From contig NZ_QLTK01000012.1 of the NCBI RefSeq assembly GCF_003269035.1, positions 1-64,000 on the forward strand: DNA of 64,000 nucleotides, written 5' to 3'. Below the pieces are notes generated by a model. That model saw only the letters and a list, made by a program, of their open reading frames with translations. It did not search any database and was not told the DNA's origin. Positions 8,075-17,152 of this stretch are shown piece after piece; within the stretch, counting starts at the first letter, position 1, and each line of letters opens with the position of its first letter. Both the position numbers and the translations under genes were made by a program. Source of the stretch: Paraburkholderia bryophila (lineage in GTDB: Bacteria; Pseudomonadota; Gammaproteobacteria; Burkholderiales; Burkholderiaceae).

Positions 8075-9584
8075 GGCAACCGTATCCGGCCCAAAGAACG
8101 CGGAAGTCTTCACGGACGAATTGAACCGGATCAAGGTGCTCATGCACTGGGATCGTCTCAACGATGGCGATGAAAACGCGTCGTGCTGGATGCGGGTCGT
8201 ACAGTCCGACACCGGCGGTAGTTATGGCGCGGTGCATGTGCCGCGCATCGGCGAAGAAGTGATCGTGTCGTTCCTCGATGGCGATTGCGACAAGCCGATC
8301 GTCACCGGTCGCGCCTATAACGGTGCAAAGAAGCCGGACTGGCATTCGAACGGCATTCTGTCGGGCTACAAGTCGAAGGAGTATCAAGGCAGCGGCTACA
8401 ACCAGATGGTGATGGACGACGCCACCGGTCAGAACCGCGTGCAGCTTTACAGCACCAGCACGAATGCGCAGTTGCACCTCGGTTATTTGATCGCGCAGAC
8501 GGGCAACGCGCGCGGCGAGTACCTGGGGAGCGGTTTCGATCTGAAGTCAGACGCGTATGGCGCGATCCGGGCCGCACAAGGCATGGTCGTGTCGACGCAT
8601 CCGACAACGGGCGCATCGAGTCAGCCGCTGGACGTGCGCGACGCAAACAGCCAACTGGTCAATTCGGAAAGCGTGATCGAGTCGTTGAGTCAGGCGAGCG
8701 AAACGCACCAGGCGGAAAGCCTCAAAGATGGCTACGACTCGCTGAAGTCGTTCACCGACGCCACGCAAAACAGTGTCTCGGGCGCGGCAAGCAGCGGAGG
8801 CAACACAGCAGGCGGTGGCGCTGGCAGCGCGAACGCGTTCAAGGAGCCGATCATGCTGTTCGCGACGCCAGCGGGCATCGCCATGTCGACGCAAAAGTCG
8901 ACCCACATCGCAGCAAACGAGCATATCAATCTGGTCAGCGGCCAAAGCACATACATTGCGACCGGCAAGTCGCTGGTCGCGAGTGTGTCGGAGAAGATCA
9001 GCCTGTTTGCGCAGAACGTTGGGATGAAGCTCTTTGCCGCAAAGGGCAAGGTTGAGATTCAGGCGCATTCCGACGGCGTCGAATTCACGGCGCAGAAGAC
9101 TGTGAAAATGCTTTCCGCCACGGAAAAAATCGAAGCCGCAGCCGGCCAGGAAATTCTCTTAACGTCGGGTGGTGCGTATATCCGCCTCAAGGACGGCAAT
9201 ATCGAAATTCACGCACCCGGAAAGGTCGACGTCAAGGGTAGTCAGCACGCGTTTAACGGTCCCACCCAGACTGACTACCCTCTGCCTTCACTTCCAACGT
9301 CCAAGTATGACGCCGCCATGCAGTATCTGTATCACGACGATGAGCCGGTTCAGGGTGCCAAGTACACCGCAACGCTATCAGACAACAGTACGCGCGAGGG
9401 CGTATTGGACGCGCAGGGCAAAATGCATCTTGAAAACGTGCCGGTCGGCCCCGTTCAGGTTCAGCTTGGCCCCGATGTGCGCCAATTCGCGCGCAAGGAC
9501 CTGACGAAGAATCCTGACTTCAAGGGCGAACAGCTTTCTGAAAGCGATATCGATTCGCTTCTGGCCAAGCACGGGGGAGCGTAA
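7271..9584 (+). pseudogene. vgrG: Frameshifted VgrG (TssI) with 467 bp internal deletion
   Basis: Frame one (7271-8173) encodes the gp27-like N-terminus up to TTIPTLATQGD, then runs out of frame. The VgrG sequence resumes in another frame (VSGPKNAEVFTDELNRI, from about 8087) and continues through the gp5-like and DUF2345 regions to 9584. Compared with the intact copy at 13033, the alignment offset changes from 5762 to 6229, so 467 bp are missing. That removes about 156 residues of the base and shifts the frame. The C-terminal tail (SDNSTREGVLDAQGKMHLEN) differs from the other VgrGs and directly precedes the 515-aa toxin gene, so it probably served as its adaptor. A functional spike from this copy is unlikely unless the frame is restored. 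Confidence 0.88.
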
Positions 9585-9585
9585 G

Positions 9586-11133
9586 GTGAGCTGGAGCCTG
9601 GAAGATTTCAAAAAGACGTCTCTGGATGTGGGGCAGTGGTGCTGGGGAACACTGCAAGGCGCTTTCAATGAAAAGCAGACCATAAGTCAGGTCATCACGG
9701 ATGCTGCCATCGGAATGATTCCGCTTGTGGGCGATGTGACGGCCGCCCGCGACCTTCTCTCCGTCTCCATTCACCTGAGCACGGACCCAAGAAAGCGGGA
9801 GGCGATCATGGAGTGGGTGCTGCTCGTCATTCTGGTGTTTGCCTTGATACCGGTGGTTGGTGGCGTAATCAAGGGCGTGGGCCGGTTGGCATTGCGCGCT
9901 GAAGGTATCGTCGCCAAAGACCATGCGCTCCTCGCGGAAGTCATTCAATTCCTGAACCGCATGGGCCACGGTGACGCGCCGAAGTGGCTGCAAGCACTGA
10001 ACATCGCGCAGTACGAATCTCAGGTCCTCACCAAGCTGAAGGACTTCTGCGCGACCGTCCAACTTGCCATTCGCAAGTCTCTTGAGGCACGTGTCGGAAA
10101 ACTGTTGCCCGAAGTCTGGCGCAGCAAGATTGAACAGGTCAGCGCGGGTTTCGCCGCATTGCAGGAGATGGCGGACCGCATGGTTCCCAAGGCGTTGCGG
10201 GAGTTCGAGGCGAAGCTCAAAACGCTGCAGAACATGCTGTATCGCGGCGAAATTCACGAGATCGCTACGGGCGGCATGCCGAAAGTACGTCGCGAAGCGG
10301 AGGCGTATCTCGAAGAACGACGACTAGCGCGGGAAATCCGGCGTGGCAGGTTCCCTTCCTCGGAATGCTTGGCGGACGAAGGCAAAATCGAGGCTAGGTT
10401 GACCACTAAGTACCAGTCCAAAATTGACCAAGGCTGGCCCGATATCCTGAAAGACCGCGGAAAGATTGCCAGCTATGGGAAAGATCAGGTTTTCACGAAG
10501 GTAGCCACTTTTTCCGGCGAGATCTCGGCTATTGGGTCGCAGGAACTGGCCGGCAAGAAGCTGTACCGCGCATTCGGCAATCCGTCCAAGCATGCCCCAT
10601 ACCCCGGTGGGAGCAAGGCCGGGGGGCGGCAGCCCGCGTTCTGGGGGTTGGGAGAGGCGCCCAAAAGTGCTGAGGAGTGGCGCACTCGCTCGGCCGTGCT
10701 TGACGAGTGGAACGGGAATGGCTTTCTTGCGATTGTGCATCTACCTGCGGACTTACCGTCCCATATGGATTTGAAGGCCTGGTCTGGACAGATTGCCGAG
10801 CAATATGGCGACGCAGTCCCCACTCAATATCTTGAAGGTGGCGGCCAGCAACTCATCGTCGATCTCGGTGAGCTTGCTGACGAGATTACGGCGGCGGGCG
10901 AGTTGCTTAAGCAAGGCAAATTGCCACCCGCCATTTCGAAAAATGGAGTGATCGTCGAGCTTCGAGCGACGAACTGGACAAACATCGAAGACGTTTACGG
11001 CTACAGCAAGTTCGACGAGAACGTACGTGGCGCTGCGCGAACCCGCCGTCTTGGAACCGAGGAAATCCAGACCAAGGTGAGTAATAGCGGTGCCACCGCG
11101 GCGGCACGTGCTGCCAACTCAGACAACCGGTAA
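9586..11133 (+). CDS. Putative T6SS toxin effector, unassigned C-terminal domain
   Basis: A 515-residue protein with GTG start at 9586, right after the vgrG stop and preceded by GGGGGAG. Residues 30-50 (ITDAAIGMIPLVGDVTAARD) and 75-100 (WVLLVILVFALIPVVGGV) are hydrophobic segments like those in the N-terminal regions of many polymorphic toxins. Residues about 120-240 look helical or coiled-coil. The C-terminal third (about 325-440) holds KLYRAFGNPSKHAPYP, PAFWGLG, a WN.NG motif and YLEGGGQQLIVDLGE. The LYR start and later conserved Glu/Gln recall ADP-ribosyltransferase-like toxins, but I cannot assign a family. The next gene is a probable immunity protein. The hydrophobic helices suggest a chaperone or membrane passage step. 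Confidence 0.65.
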   Translation: MSWSLEDFKKTSLDVGQWCWGTLQGAFNEKQTISQVITDAAIGMIPLVGDVTAARDLLSVSIHLSTDPRKREAIMEWVLLVILVFALIPVVGGVIKGVGRLALRAEGIVAKDHALLAEVIQFLNRMGHGDAPKWLQALNIAQYESQVLTKLKDFCATVQLAIRKSLEARVGKLLPEVWRSKIEQVSAGFAALQEMADRMVPKALREFEAKLKTLQNMLYRGEIHEIATGGMPKVRREAEAYLEERRLAREIRRGRFPSSECLADEGKIEARLTTKYQSKIDQGWPDILKDRGKIASYGKDQVFTKVATFSGEISAIGSQELAGKKLYRAFGNPSKHAPYPGGSKAGGRQPAFWGLGEAPKSAEEWRTRSAVLDEWNGNGFLAIVHLPADLPSHMDLKAWSGQIAEQYGDAVPTQYLEGGGQQLIVDLGELADEITAAGELLKQGKLPPAISKNGVIVELRATNWTNIEDVYGYSKFDENVRGAARTRRLGTEEIQTKVSNSGATAAARAANSDNR

Positions 11134-11150
11134 TAAACCACGGAGCCACA

Positions 11151-12248
11151 ATGAAGTTGTTCAACATGCGCGATGAAACGACGCGCCGTCAGGTTTTCTG
11201 GCTCCTGAAGAGATTGACAAGCTATAGCCTCTGGGCAAAGAAGCGGGACGACTGGGAAGTCTTCGCACGTGCCTATGAGAATGCGGTCAAGACCTGGCCA
11301 TCGAGCCAGCCCGAACAGATGCTGGCGGATAACTTGCCGCGCATCTACGGCATCCTTAGCGCATACAACAAAGGTTTGGACGAACTGCGGCGAGGCTATC
11401 GATTCATCTGGCGTCGAGACGAGGCGTTCGATCAGGCACTAACGGACTATCATGTCGTCGCCAAGTACCTCTACCCGGATGGCGACTATTGGGAGCGCGG
11501 CATTCAGGAGGCACCTTACCCGCCCAAGGTCGAAGCGCTGAACGTGCTCATGCGCGCCAGCGAGTATGTGGGCGAACACGCTGCCTGCGAGGTACCCGCA
11601 AGTGAGCGCGCGACCGCACACTTCACGGCTGCCGGCGCGCTGCTGAATCCCAAGGCATACGTCTTTCGCTTCTATCAACTTAGCTATCCCGTTTTCCCCG
11701 AGGTATTGCCGGCTGTGCCGCCGCCTACCGGTATCGTTATCCGCTCGGGCGACACCGTGCCCGTCGATGGCATATGGGAACCGGTCACGATCACCCGTGG
11801 GAAAGTGCTTGGCCTTATCCCGATGGGCGCCACCAGCAGCGAGAACGCGGGCTGCTTTAACTACCTTGTTCAAGGCACGCGCGCGCCCCGCATGACGGGC
11901 GCTTTCAACGAGAGTAGTGGCCACGCCGAAGACGTCGATGTGAGCTGGTGCCTGCTTTGGAAGGATGATCGCTACACAGACGGTACGATCCCTGAAGAGT
12001 CCGAATACTTCCTGGCGACGCCGGAGGCCGTGTCCTACATCGAACCGGACCCAGTCATCCCGAGGGTGAGAACGGGCGAGGTATGCCCGGCCACTGGGCA
12101 TTGGCAAGCGACGGACCACCCGGAACATCAGGTACATGTTCTCAAGGGCGTGGTTATGCCAGATCTGGTGATAAAGGACTGGTCAGATGCCGGCAAGGTG
12201 CACTACGTGGAGTGGACTCTTCTTCGCCAGGACAAAGAGGGGCGCTGA
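11151..12248 (+). CDS. Probable immunity protein, Imm71/Imm72-like
   Basis: This 365-residue cytosolic-type protein has no signal peptide or membrane segment. The N-terminal half is helical (RQVFWLLKRLTSYSLWAKKRDDW). The C-terminal half carries repeated motifs SGDTVPVDGIWEPV and TGEVCPATGHWQ, a pattern I associate with the Imm71/Imm72 immunity proteins found next to T6SS toxins in Burkholderia. It lies 17 bp after the 515-aa effector gene, and GGAGCCACA precedes the ATG. A cytosolic immunity protein implies that the toxin acts in the cytoplasm. Family assignment is from memory of motif style and needs a profile search. Confidence 0.55.
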   Translation: MKLFNMRDETTRRQVFWLLKRLTSYSLWAKKRDDWEVFARAYENAVKTWPSSQPEQMLADNLPRIYGILSAYNKGLDELRRGYRFIWRRDEAFDQALTDYHVVAKYLYPDGDYWERGIQEAPYPPKVEALNVLMRASEYVGEHAACEVPASERATAHFTAAGALLNPKAYVFRFYQLSYPVFPEVLPAVPPPTGIVIRSGDTVPVDGIWEPVTITRGKVLGLIPMGATSSENAGCFNYLVQGTRAPRMTGAFNESSGHAEDVDVSWCLLWKDDRYTDGTIPEESEYFLATPEAVSYIEPDPVIPRVRTGEVCPATGHWQATDHPEHQVHVLKGVVMPDLVIKDWSDAGKVHYVEWTLLRQDKEGR

Positions 12249-12262
12249 AAACAGAGGGTGTC

Positions 12263-12445
12263 GTGACCCGTCGACCCGTCTTCGAAGACGACGAATCCCA
12301 CCGCATCGGAATCGTCTTCGAAGGTGTTTGCGGTATGTTTGTCTTCAAATGGGGAACGCTCACGGTACGGGCCGATCTGCGCTCAATGGTTGTTACGACC
12401 AGCGTTGCGCACGCGGCTTGGAAAAAGAATAGACGGATAACGTAA
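12263..12445 (+). CDS. Small hypothetical protein (candidate)
   Basis: A GTG-started frame of 60 residues (VTRRPVFEDDESHRIGIVFE and on, ending KKNRRIT) fills much of the gap between the immunity-like gene and the PAAR gene. It contains a short beta-like stretch (GMFVFKWGTLTVRADL). Codon choice is ordinary, and AGAGGGTG just upstream could bind ribosomes. No family is recognised, and it may be noncoding. Confidence 0.25.
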   Translation: MTRRPVFEDDESHRIGIVFEGVCGMFVFKWGTLTVRADLRSMVVTTSVAHAAWKKNRRIT

Positions 12446-12499
12446 CGGTTCGCAAACCAAGATTGAATGCGCGAGAAACCTTAAGCTACAAAAAACACC

Positions 12500-12787
12500 A
12501 TGAAACGATTTCTAATTTTGAACGGCGACAAAACGACAGCCAACGGCATCGTTCAGGCAGTCCCCACCTCTATTCAATTGAGCGATAAAGACGTCGCCCA
12601 CGAAGGAGACCCAGTCGCATGCCCCGCTTGCAATACAACAGGGAAAGTCCAATGTGACGGGCCGCGCCAGATCATGACCGCGCCGGACGGCAGGCACGCC
12701 GCATTAAGCGATGATTTATGTATTTGCGGCTGTCATCCGCCACCCCGGTTAGTGGCTTCACAACAGATGATGTCGACGGAAGCATAA
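12500..12787 (+). CDS. PAAR-domain protein, cysteine-rich type
   Basis: The 95-residue protein starts MKRFLILNGDKTTANGIVQA. The GD.T..NG, EGDPVACPACNTTGKVQC and DDLCICGCHPPPRL segments are typical of the Burkholderia cysteine-containing PAAR proteins. PAAR proteins cap the VgrG trimer and sharpen the T6SS spike; the paired cysteines probably bind metal. It closes the module of the broken second vgrG, the 515-aa effector and its immunity candidate. It ends about 245 bp before the third vgrG. Confidence 0.8.
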   Translation: MKRFLILNGDKTTANGIVQAVPTSIQLSDKDVAHEGDPVACPACNTTGKVQCDGPRQIMTAPDGRHAALSDDLCICGCHPPPRLVASQQMMSTEA

Positions 12788-12958
12788 CGGGACGGGCTCT
12801 TTCCGGTTCGCTTGGCGGCAGCGTGTGCAGCTTGCCTGAAATATGCCTGCCCATTGCTCGTGACCGCATTCAGAGGGCGAGCTATTTTTACCTCTATCCA
12901 GATCGCATGAGATGAGAGGAAATTAATTCCGATTTGACATTTGTACTTCAATGTGTGA

Positions 12959-13032
12959 TTGCGTTAAACGCCCAATTCTTTGTAATATCGCGCGATGGCG
13001 CGGGAGCGCAAATTGTATAAATTAGAGGCGGT
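12959..13032 (+). promoter_or_regulatory. vgrG leader element (copy 3): -35/-10, palindrome, ribosome-binding site
   Basis: TTGCGT (12959-12964), 18 bp, TAATAT (12983-12988), the palindrome CGCGC-GATG-GCGCG (12989-13002) and AGAGGCGGT precede the ATG at 13033. The arms are identical to copies 1 and 2 while the loop differs, which suggests that the pairing or symmetry itself is maintained. Further upstream, 12931-12952 resembles 7169-7190. Confidence 0.5.
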
Positions 13033-13836
13033 ATGGGGGCACAAGACATAATCGCGGCGATAAAAGGCGGATTGTTGCAAAGCGACCGTCTGCTGAAACT
13101 GGATACGCCATTGGGCGCGAATGTCCTGTTGCCGCAAAGACTGGTGGGCCATTCGCGTCTGGGCCGCGATTACGAATTCACGCTGGACGCGGTTTCCACC
13201 AACGACAATATCGAACTCAAGAAGCTGATTGCCCAGCCCGTCACGCTGTGGGTTCAGCAAACCGACCAGTCTTACGCCCCGCATCACGGTTATGTCCATA
13301 CGGCGCGTCGTCTGGGCTCGGACAGTGCGCTCACCAGCTATCAGATCGGTTTTGTGTCATGGATGCATTTTCTGCGCTTCAGAAAAGATGCACGGATCTG
13401 GCAGGATAAACCGGCCGATGAAATCATCACCGATGTGTTCAATATGCATCCGCAGGCGCAGGGCGCATTCCGCTTTGCTTTACGCAATACCCTGCCGCAG
13501 CGCTCGTTCTGCGTTCAATACGAGGACGACTGGAATTTCTGTCACCGGCTGATGGAAACCGAAGGGCTGTTCGGCTATTTCGAACAGGCCACGGACGGCA
13601 AATCGCACACGCTGGTCATAACGGACGACATCGGCAGCCTCCCGGCGCTGTCGCCGCAAACTGTGGATTTTTACCGCTCGGGCACCAACAGCGAAACAGA
13701 CGCCTTCGTGCAATGGAGCGGCACGCGCACGCTACAGAGCACGACGCTCACAACCCGTACGTTCGACTACAAGGCGCCGTCGGCACCGGCCAATCCGAAG
13801 GGCACGACGATCCCGACACTCGCCACACAGGGCGAC
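13033..13836 (+). repeat. Direct repeat unit B: vgrG 5' part, partner of 7271-8074
   Basis: This is the second copy of the near-identical 5' part of the plus-strand vgrG pair. After 13836 the other copy jumps 467 bp, and the genes then continue as diverged homologues. The direct orientation means that recombination between units would excise the 5.8 kb holding the 515-aa effector, its immunity candidate and the PAAR gene. Confidence 0.85.
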
Positions 13837-15714
13837 CTGCCGCAGCAGGCCGAGGTGTACGAATACACGGGCGCGTACACGTACGGAACGCAGGACCGCG
13901 GCGACCACCTGTCGAAGGTGAGGATGGAGGAATGGGAATCGCGCGCGAAGCGCTTCCACGGCGTAGGCGCGGTCCGTCGCATCGACGCGGGCCGCTGGTT
14001 CGAACTGCAGGATCACCCCGACCACAGCACGGGCAGCGAACAGGATCGCCAGTTCGCGGTGATCGCGGTCGACTGGGTTATCGAGAACAACCTGCCCGTC
14101 TCCAGCGGGACGACGGACTTCCCGCACAGCCTGAAGCAAGCGATCGCCGCGGCCCGCGCGCAGCATGCAAACAATCCAATGCTAGTCGTCAAAGCGACTG
14201 ACGGCAGCGAAGGTTTCTTCATGGCCGCCGTCGAAGCACAACGCAAAAGCATTCCGTTTCGCAGTCCTTTCGAGCATCACAAGCCCGAAATGTCGATGCA
14301 AACCGCGACCGTCGTCGGTCCGGCCAATGAAGAGGTGTACACGGATCCACTGAACCGCATCAAAGTCCTATTGCATTGGGATCGCCTGAATGCCGGCGAC
14401 GAAAAAGCCTCATGCTGGATGCGGGTCGCGCAGTCGAATGCCGGTGGTGCTTACGGCGGTGTCCACGTACCGCGCATCGGCGAAGAAGTGATCGTGTCGT
14501 TCCTCGATGGCGATTGCGACAAGCCGATCGTCACCGGCCGTGTCTACAACGGCGCAAAGAAGCCGGACTGGCATTCGAACGGCATTCTGTCGGGCTACAA
14601 GTCGAAGGAGTATCAAGGCAGCGGTTACAACCAGATGGTGATGGACGACGCCACCGGTCAGAACCGCGTGCAGCTTTACAGCTCCAGCACGAATGCGCAG
14701 TTGCATCTCGGTTATCTGATCGCGCAAACAGGCAACGCGCGCGGCGAGTACCTCGGCAGCGGCTTTGATCTGAAGTCCGATGCGTATGGTGCGCTCAGAG
14801 CTGGGCAAGGCTTGTATGTGTCGACGCATCCAACGACTGGGACCTCGAGCCAGCCTCTCGACGTACGCGAAGCGAATAGCCAACTCGTCAATTCCGAAAG
14901 CGTGATCGAAGCGCTCTCGCAGGCGAGTGAAACCCATCAGGCCGAAAGCCTGAAAGACGGTCACGATTCGCTCAAAACCTTTACCGATGCGACGCAGAAC
15001 AGCGTAGCGGGCGCAACAGGTAGTGGTGGCAATACCGCCGGTGGTGGCACTGGCAATGCCAACGGCTTCAAGGAGCCGATCATGCTGTTTGCGACGCCAT
15101 CGGGCATCGGGATGTCGACACAACGGTCAGCACACGTTGCCGCGACCGAGCATGTCAACCTCGTCAGCGGCCAGAGCACGCACATTGCGACAGGCAAATC
15201 GCTGCTCGTGAGCGTCGCCGAAAAGATAAGCCTGTTCGCACAGAACGCGGGTATGAAGCTTTTCGCGGCAAAAGGAAAAGTCGAAATCCAGGCGCAAGGC
15301 GATAACCTTGAAATCACCGCCCAGAAGACGCTGAAGTTGCTCTCCGCAACCGAGAAAATCGACGCGGCTGCCAAGCAGGAAATTCTTCTCACGGCTGGTG
15401 GCGCTTACGTACGCATTTCCGGCGGCAACATCGAGATTCATGCACCGGGAAAAATCGACATCAAGGGAGCCCAGCACGCTTTCAGTGGCCCGACGAGTCT
15501 TGATCGAACCTACAACTCGGAAGGGAAGAAAGCAGATATGCGAATCCGTTACATGGACGCTGAAGGGAATGTGCCAGAGGGAGAGCCGATCAAGCTCGCG
15601 TCCGAAGACGGGGCAGTGCACAACGTCGTCCTGGACGGAGAAGGAAAAGGCGAGTTGAAGGGCATCGATTTTGGCAAGTTCGTGGCAGACCAAGTCAAGC
15701 GAAGCGGAGAATAA
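13033..15714 (+). CDS. vgrG: Type VI secretion spike protein VgrG (TssI), intact
   Basis: This 893-residue VgrG has all parts. The gp27-like base covers residues 1-430. The gp5-like OB region includes VYTDPLNRIKVLLHWDRLNA and GEEVIVSFLDGDCDKPIVTG. The repetitive DUF2345 needle includes STHIATGKSLLVSVAEKISL. A short cargo-specific tail comes after QHAFSGP and includes EGEPIKLASEDGAVHNVVLD. It is the only complete plus-strand spike gene here. The effector gene at 15717 begins two bases after its stop and uses GGAG within its last codons as ribosome-binding site, so the two are translationally linked. Confidence 0.95.
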   Translation: MGAQDIIAAIKGGLLQSDRLLKLDTPLGANVLLPQRLVGHSRLGRDYEFTLDAVSTNDNIELKKLIAQPVTLWVQQTDQSYAPHHGYVHTARRLGSDSALTSYQIGFVSWMHFLRFRKDARIWQDKPADEIITDVFNMHPQAQGAFRFALRNTLPQRSFCVQYEDDWNFCHRLMETEGLFGYFEQATDGKSHTLVITDDIGSLPALSPQTVDFYRSGTNSETDAFVQWSGTRTLQSTTLTTRTFDYKAPSAPANPKGTTIPTLATQGDLPQQAEVYEYTGAYTYGTQDRGDHLSKVRMEEWESRAKRFHGVGAVRRIDAGRWFELQDHPDHSTGSEQDRQFAVIAVDWVIENNLPVSSGTTDFPHSLKQAIAAARAQHANNPMLVVKATDGSEGFFMAAVEAQRKSIPFRSPFEHHKPEMSMQTATVVGPANEEVYTDPLNRIKVLLHWDRLNAGDEKASCWMRVAQSNAGGAYGGVHVPRIGEEVIVSFLDGDCDKPIVTGRVYNGAKKPDWHSNGILSGYKSKEYQGSGYNQMVMDDATGQNRVQLYSSSTNAQLHLGYLIAQTGNARGEYLGSGFDLKSDAYGALRAGQGLYVSTHPTTGTSSQPLDVREANSQLVNSESVIEALSQASETHQAESLKDGHDSLKTFTDATQNSVAGATGSGGNTAGGGTGNANGFKEPIMLFATPSGIGMSTQRSAHVAATEHVNLVSGQSTHIATGKSLLVSVAEKISLFAQNAGMKLFAAKGKVEIQAQGDNLEITAQKTLKLLSATEKIDAAAKQEILLTAGGAYVRISGGNIEIHAPGKIDIKGAQHAFSGPTSLDRTYNSEGKKADMRIRYMDAEGNVPEGEPIKLASEDGAVHNVVLDGEGKGELKGIDFGKFVADQVKRSGE

Positions 15715-15716
15715 CA

Positions 15717-17150
15717 ATGGGCAATCGTCCACTGATCCAACATACCGTCTGCATCGATTTGCCGGGTGAACCGGTCGAATGCTGGGCTGAGACTGACCTC
15801 ACCGTTCTGCTTCGCAAGCACCGCGACGTGATCTTCGATATTCAGGTGAAGAAGGGCGCAACCTATACCGTAGAAGCAACCGAGGACTGGATTTACGACG
15901 TGGCCAAGAAAAAGCGCGTCAAGCAGGGACAGTTCCAGGACGGTCAGCGCTATCACATCTGGGTTAGCAGGGATTTCAAGGGTTACCTACTGCTCAAATT
16001 AAACGGCGTAATCCTGCAGCGTTATTCGATGGCTGGTCTGAACCTTGTCGAGGGCAATTCGGATCCGAAGGCAAAGCCTGCGCCGATTATTCTGACGCTG
16101 GCGTCCCATCCTAGCGCTGCCGTGGGACACAGCACCTCAACTCAGTTTGCGACATCGCAGACGGCCGGGAGCATGTTCGGCCAGAGCGCCCCGCTTATCT
16201 GCAGTAGCACGAACCCGAATGGCGTTGACGGGACATGGTGGAATCCACTGTTACCCTTGAAACTGACTCCTCCCAGTTCTCCAACTCAGCCGAGCGCGAA
16301 CCCACCTGCCGCCGCGCGAGGTCACGCGGAAGAGGAGACAGTGGTTCATGTATTCGAGGTGGAACTGTCAACGGCGCCCGCTGAGGTCTGGAATGCATTG
16401 GGTAGCGGGGGCGAAGATACTGCAATCGATACAAACAAGGTGGCCACGCGCAACTGGTTGATCGGCCAGTTAGCCGGTGGTACAGCGTTCGCGAAGGATA
16501 ACTTTGGCGAATTACGGGATCTCTGGAACCGAAGTTTCAGGCTGATCAAAATGACCCATCCGAAAGCAGGCGTGAAGACCTACGTCGCATTCAAAGGCAA
16601 CAGTGCTTTAAGGAAAGTGATTACGGGGACGCGATACGGTGCAAAAAGCTCCAAGATTCTTGCGATCACGGCAGGCACCGGTACGCTCGAGTCAGCGACT
16701 GCCGCTTCTTGGGAGGCAACGAAAGGAGCCTTCAAAAAGGCTGGGGGCTTGGCGTTAGTTTTCACCATCGTGCTAGATACGGCAGAGTGGTATCACGACT
16801 ACGAGCAGAGGGGCCCGGATGGACGTCCAACAAAGGACTTCTTCGATCTCTTTACCAAAATCGGCGTCGATCTCGTCGCGGCGGGACTAACGGCTGCGGT
16901 AGCCACCGCCGTAGTTGGACTTGCCACCACGGCTTTACTTGTCACGGGTGCGATCGCGACGGCACCAGTGTGGGCCATTGCCGCCGCTACCGTCGGATTG
17001 ACGATTGTCATCGGGTATTTCGTCAACATGGCTGATAACGAATTTCACATAACGAAGCGGCTGGCGGGAGCGCTGAGAAGCGCGGCGAATTACCTTGAAG
17101 AGCACTACCCGAAAGACTACGATGGCTATCCTATGATGTTTGTGCCCTAA
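15717..17150 (+). CDS. Probable pore-forming T6SS effector
   Basis: In this 477-residue protein, residues 1-115 form a beta-rich domain (HTVCIDLPGEPVECW). A Ser/Pro/Ala linker (about 120-205) follows, then a helical region. The C-terminus has strong hydrophobic segments: about 341-355 (GGLALVFTIVLDTAEW) and a long hairpin at about 385-440 (LVAAGLTAAVATAVVGLATT and VWAIAAATVGLTIVIGYFV). The hydrophobic hairpin near the end recalls colicin-type and T6SS inner-membrane toxins. The next gene encodes a polytopic membrane protein, as expected for immunity to a pore former. It is coupled to the upstream vgrG. No exact family is recognised; the pore-forming role is inferred from the hydrophobic layout and the neighbour. 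Confidence 0.65.
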   Translation: MGNRPLIQHTVCIDLPGEPVECWAETDLTVLLRKHRDVIFDIQVKKGATYTVEATEDWIYDVAKKKRVKQGQFQDGQRYHIWVSRDFKGYLLLKLNGVILQRYSMAGLNLVEGNSDPKAKPAPIILTLASHPSAAVGHSTSTQFATSQTAGSMFGQSAPLICSSTNPNGVDGTWWNPLLPLKLTPPSSPTQPSANPPAAARGHAEEETVVHVFEVELSTAPAEVWNALGSGGEDTAIDTNKVATRNWLIGQLAGGTAFAKDNFGELRDLWNRSFRLIKMTHPKAGVKTYVAFKGNSALRKVITGTRYGAKSSKILAITAGTGTLESATAASWEATKGAFKKAGGLALVFTIVLDTAEWYHDYEQRGPDGRPTKDFFDLFTKIGVDLVAAGLTAAVATAVVGLATTALLVTGAIATAPVWAIAAATVGLTIVIGYFVNMADNEFHITKRLAGALRSAANYLEEHYPKDYDGYPMMFVP

Positions 17151-17152
17151 AT

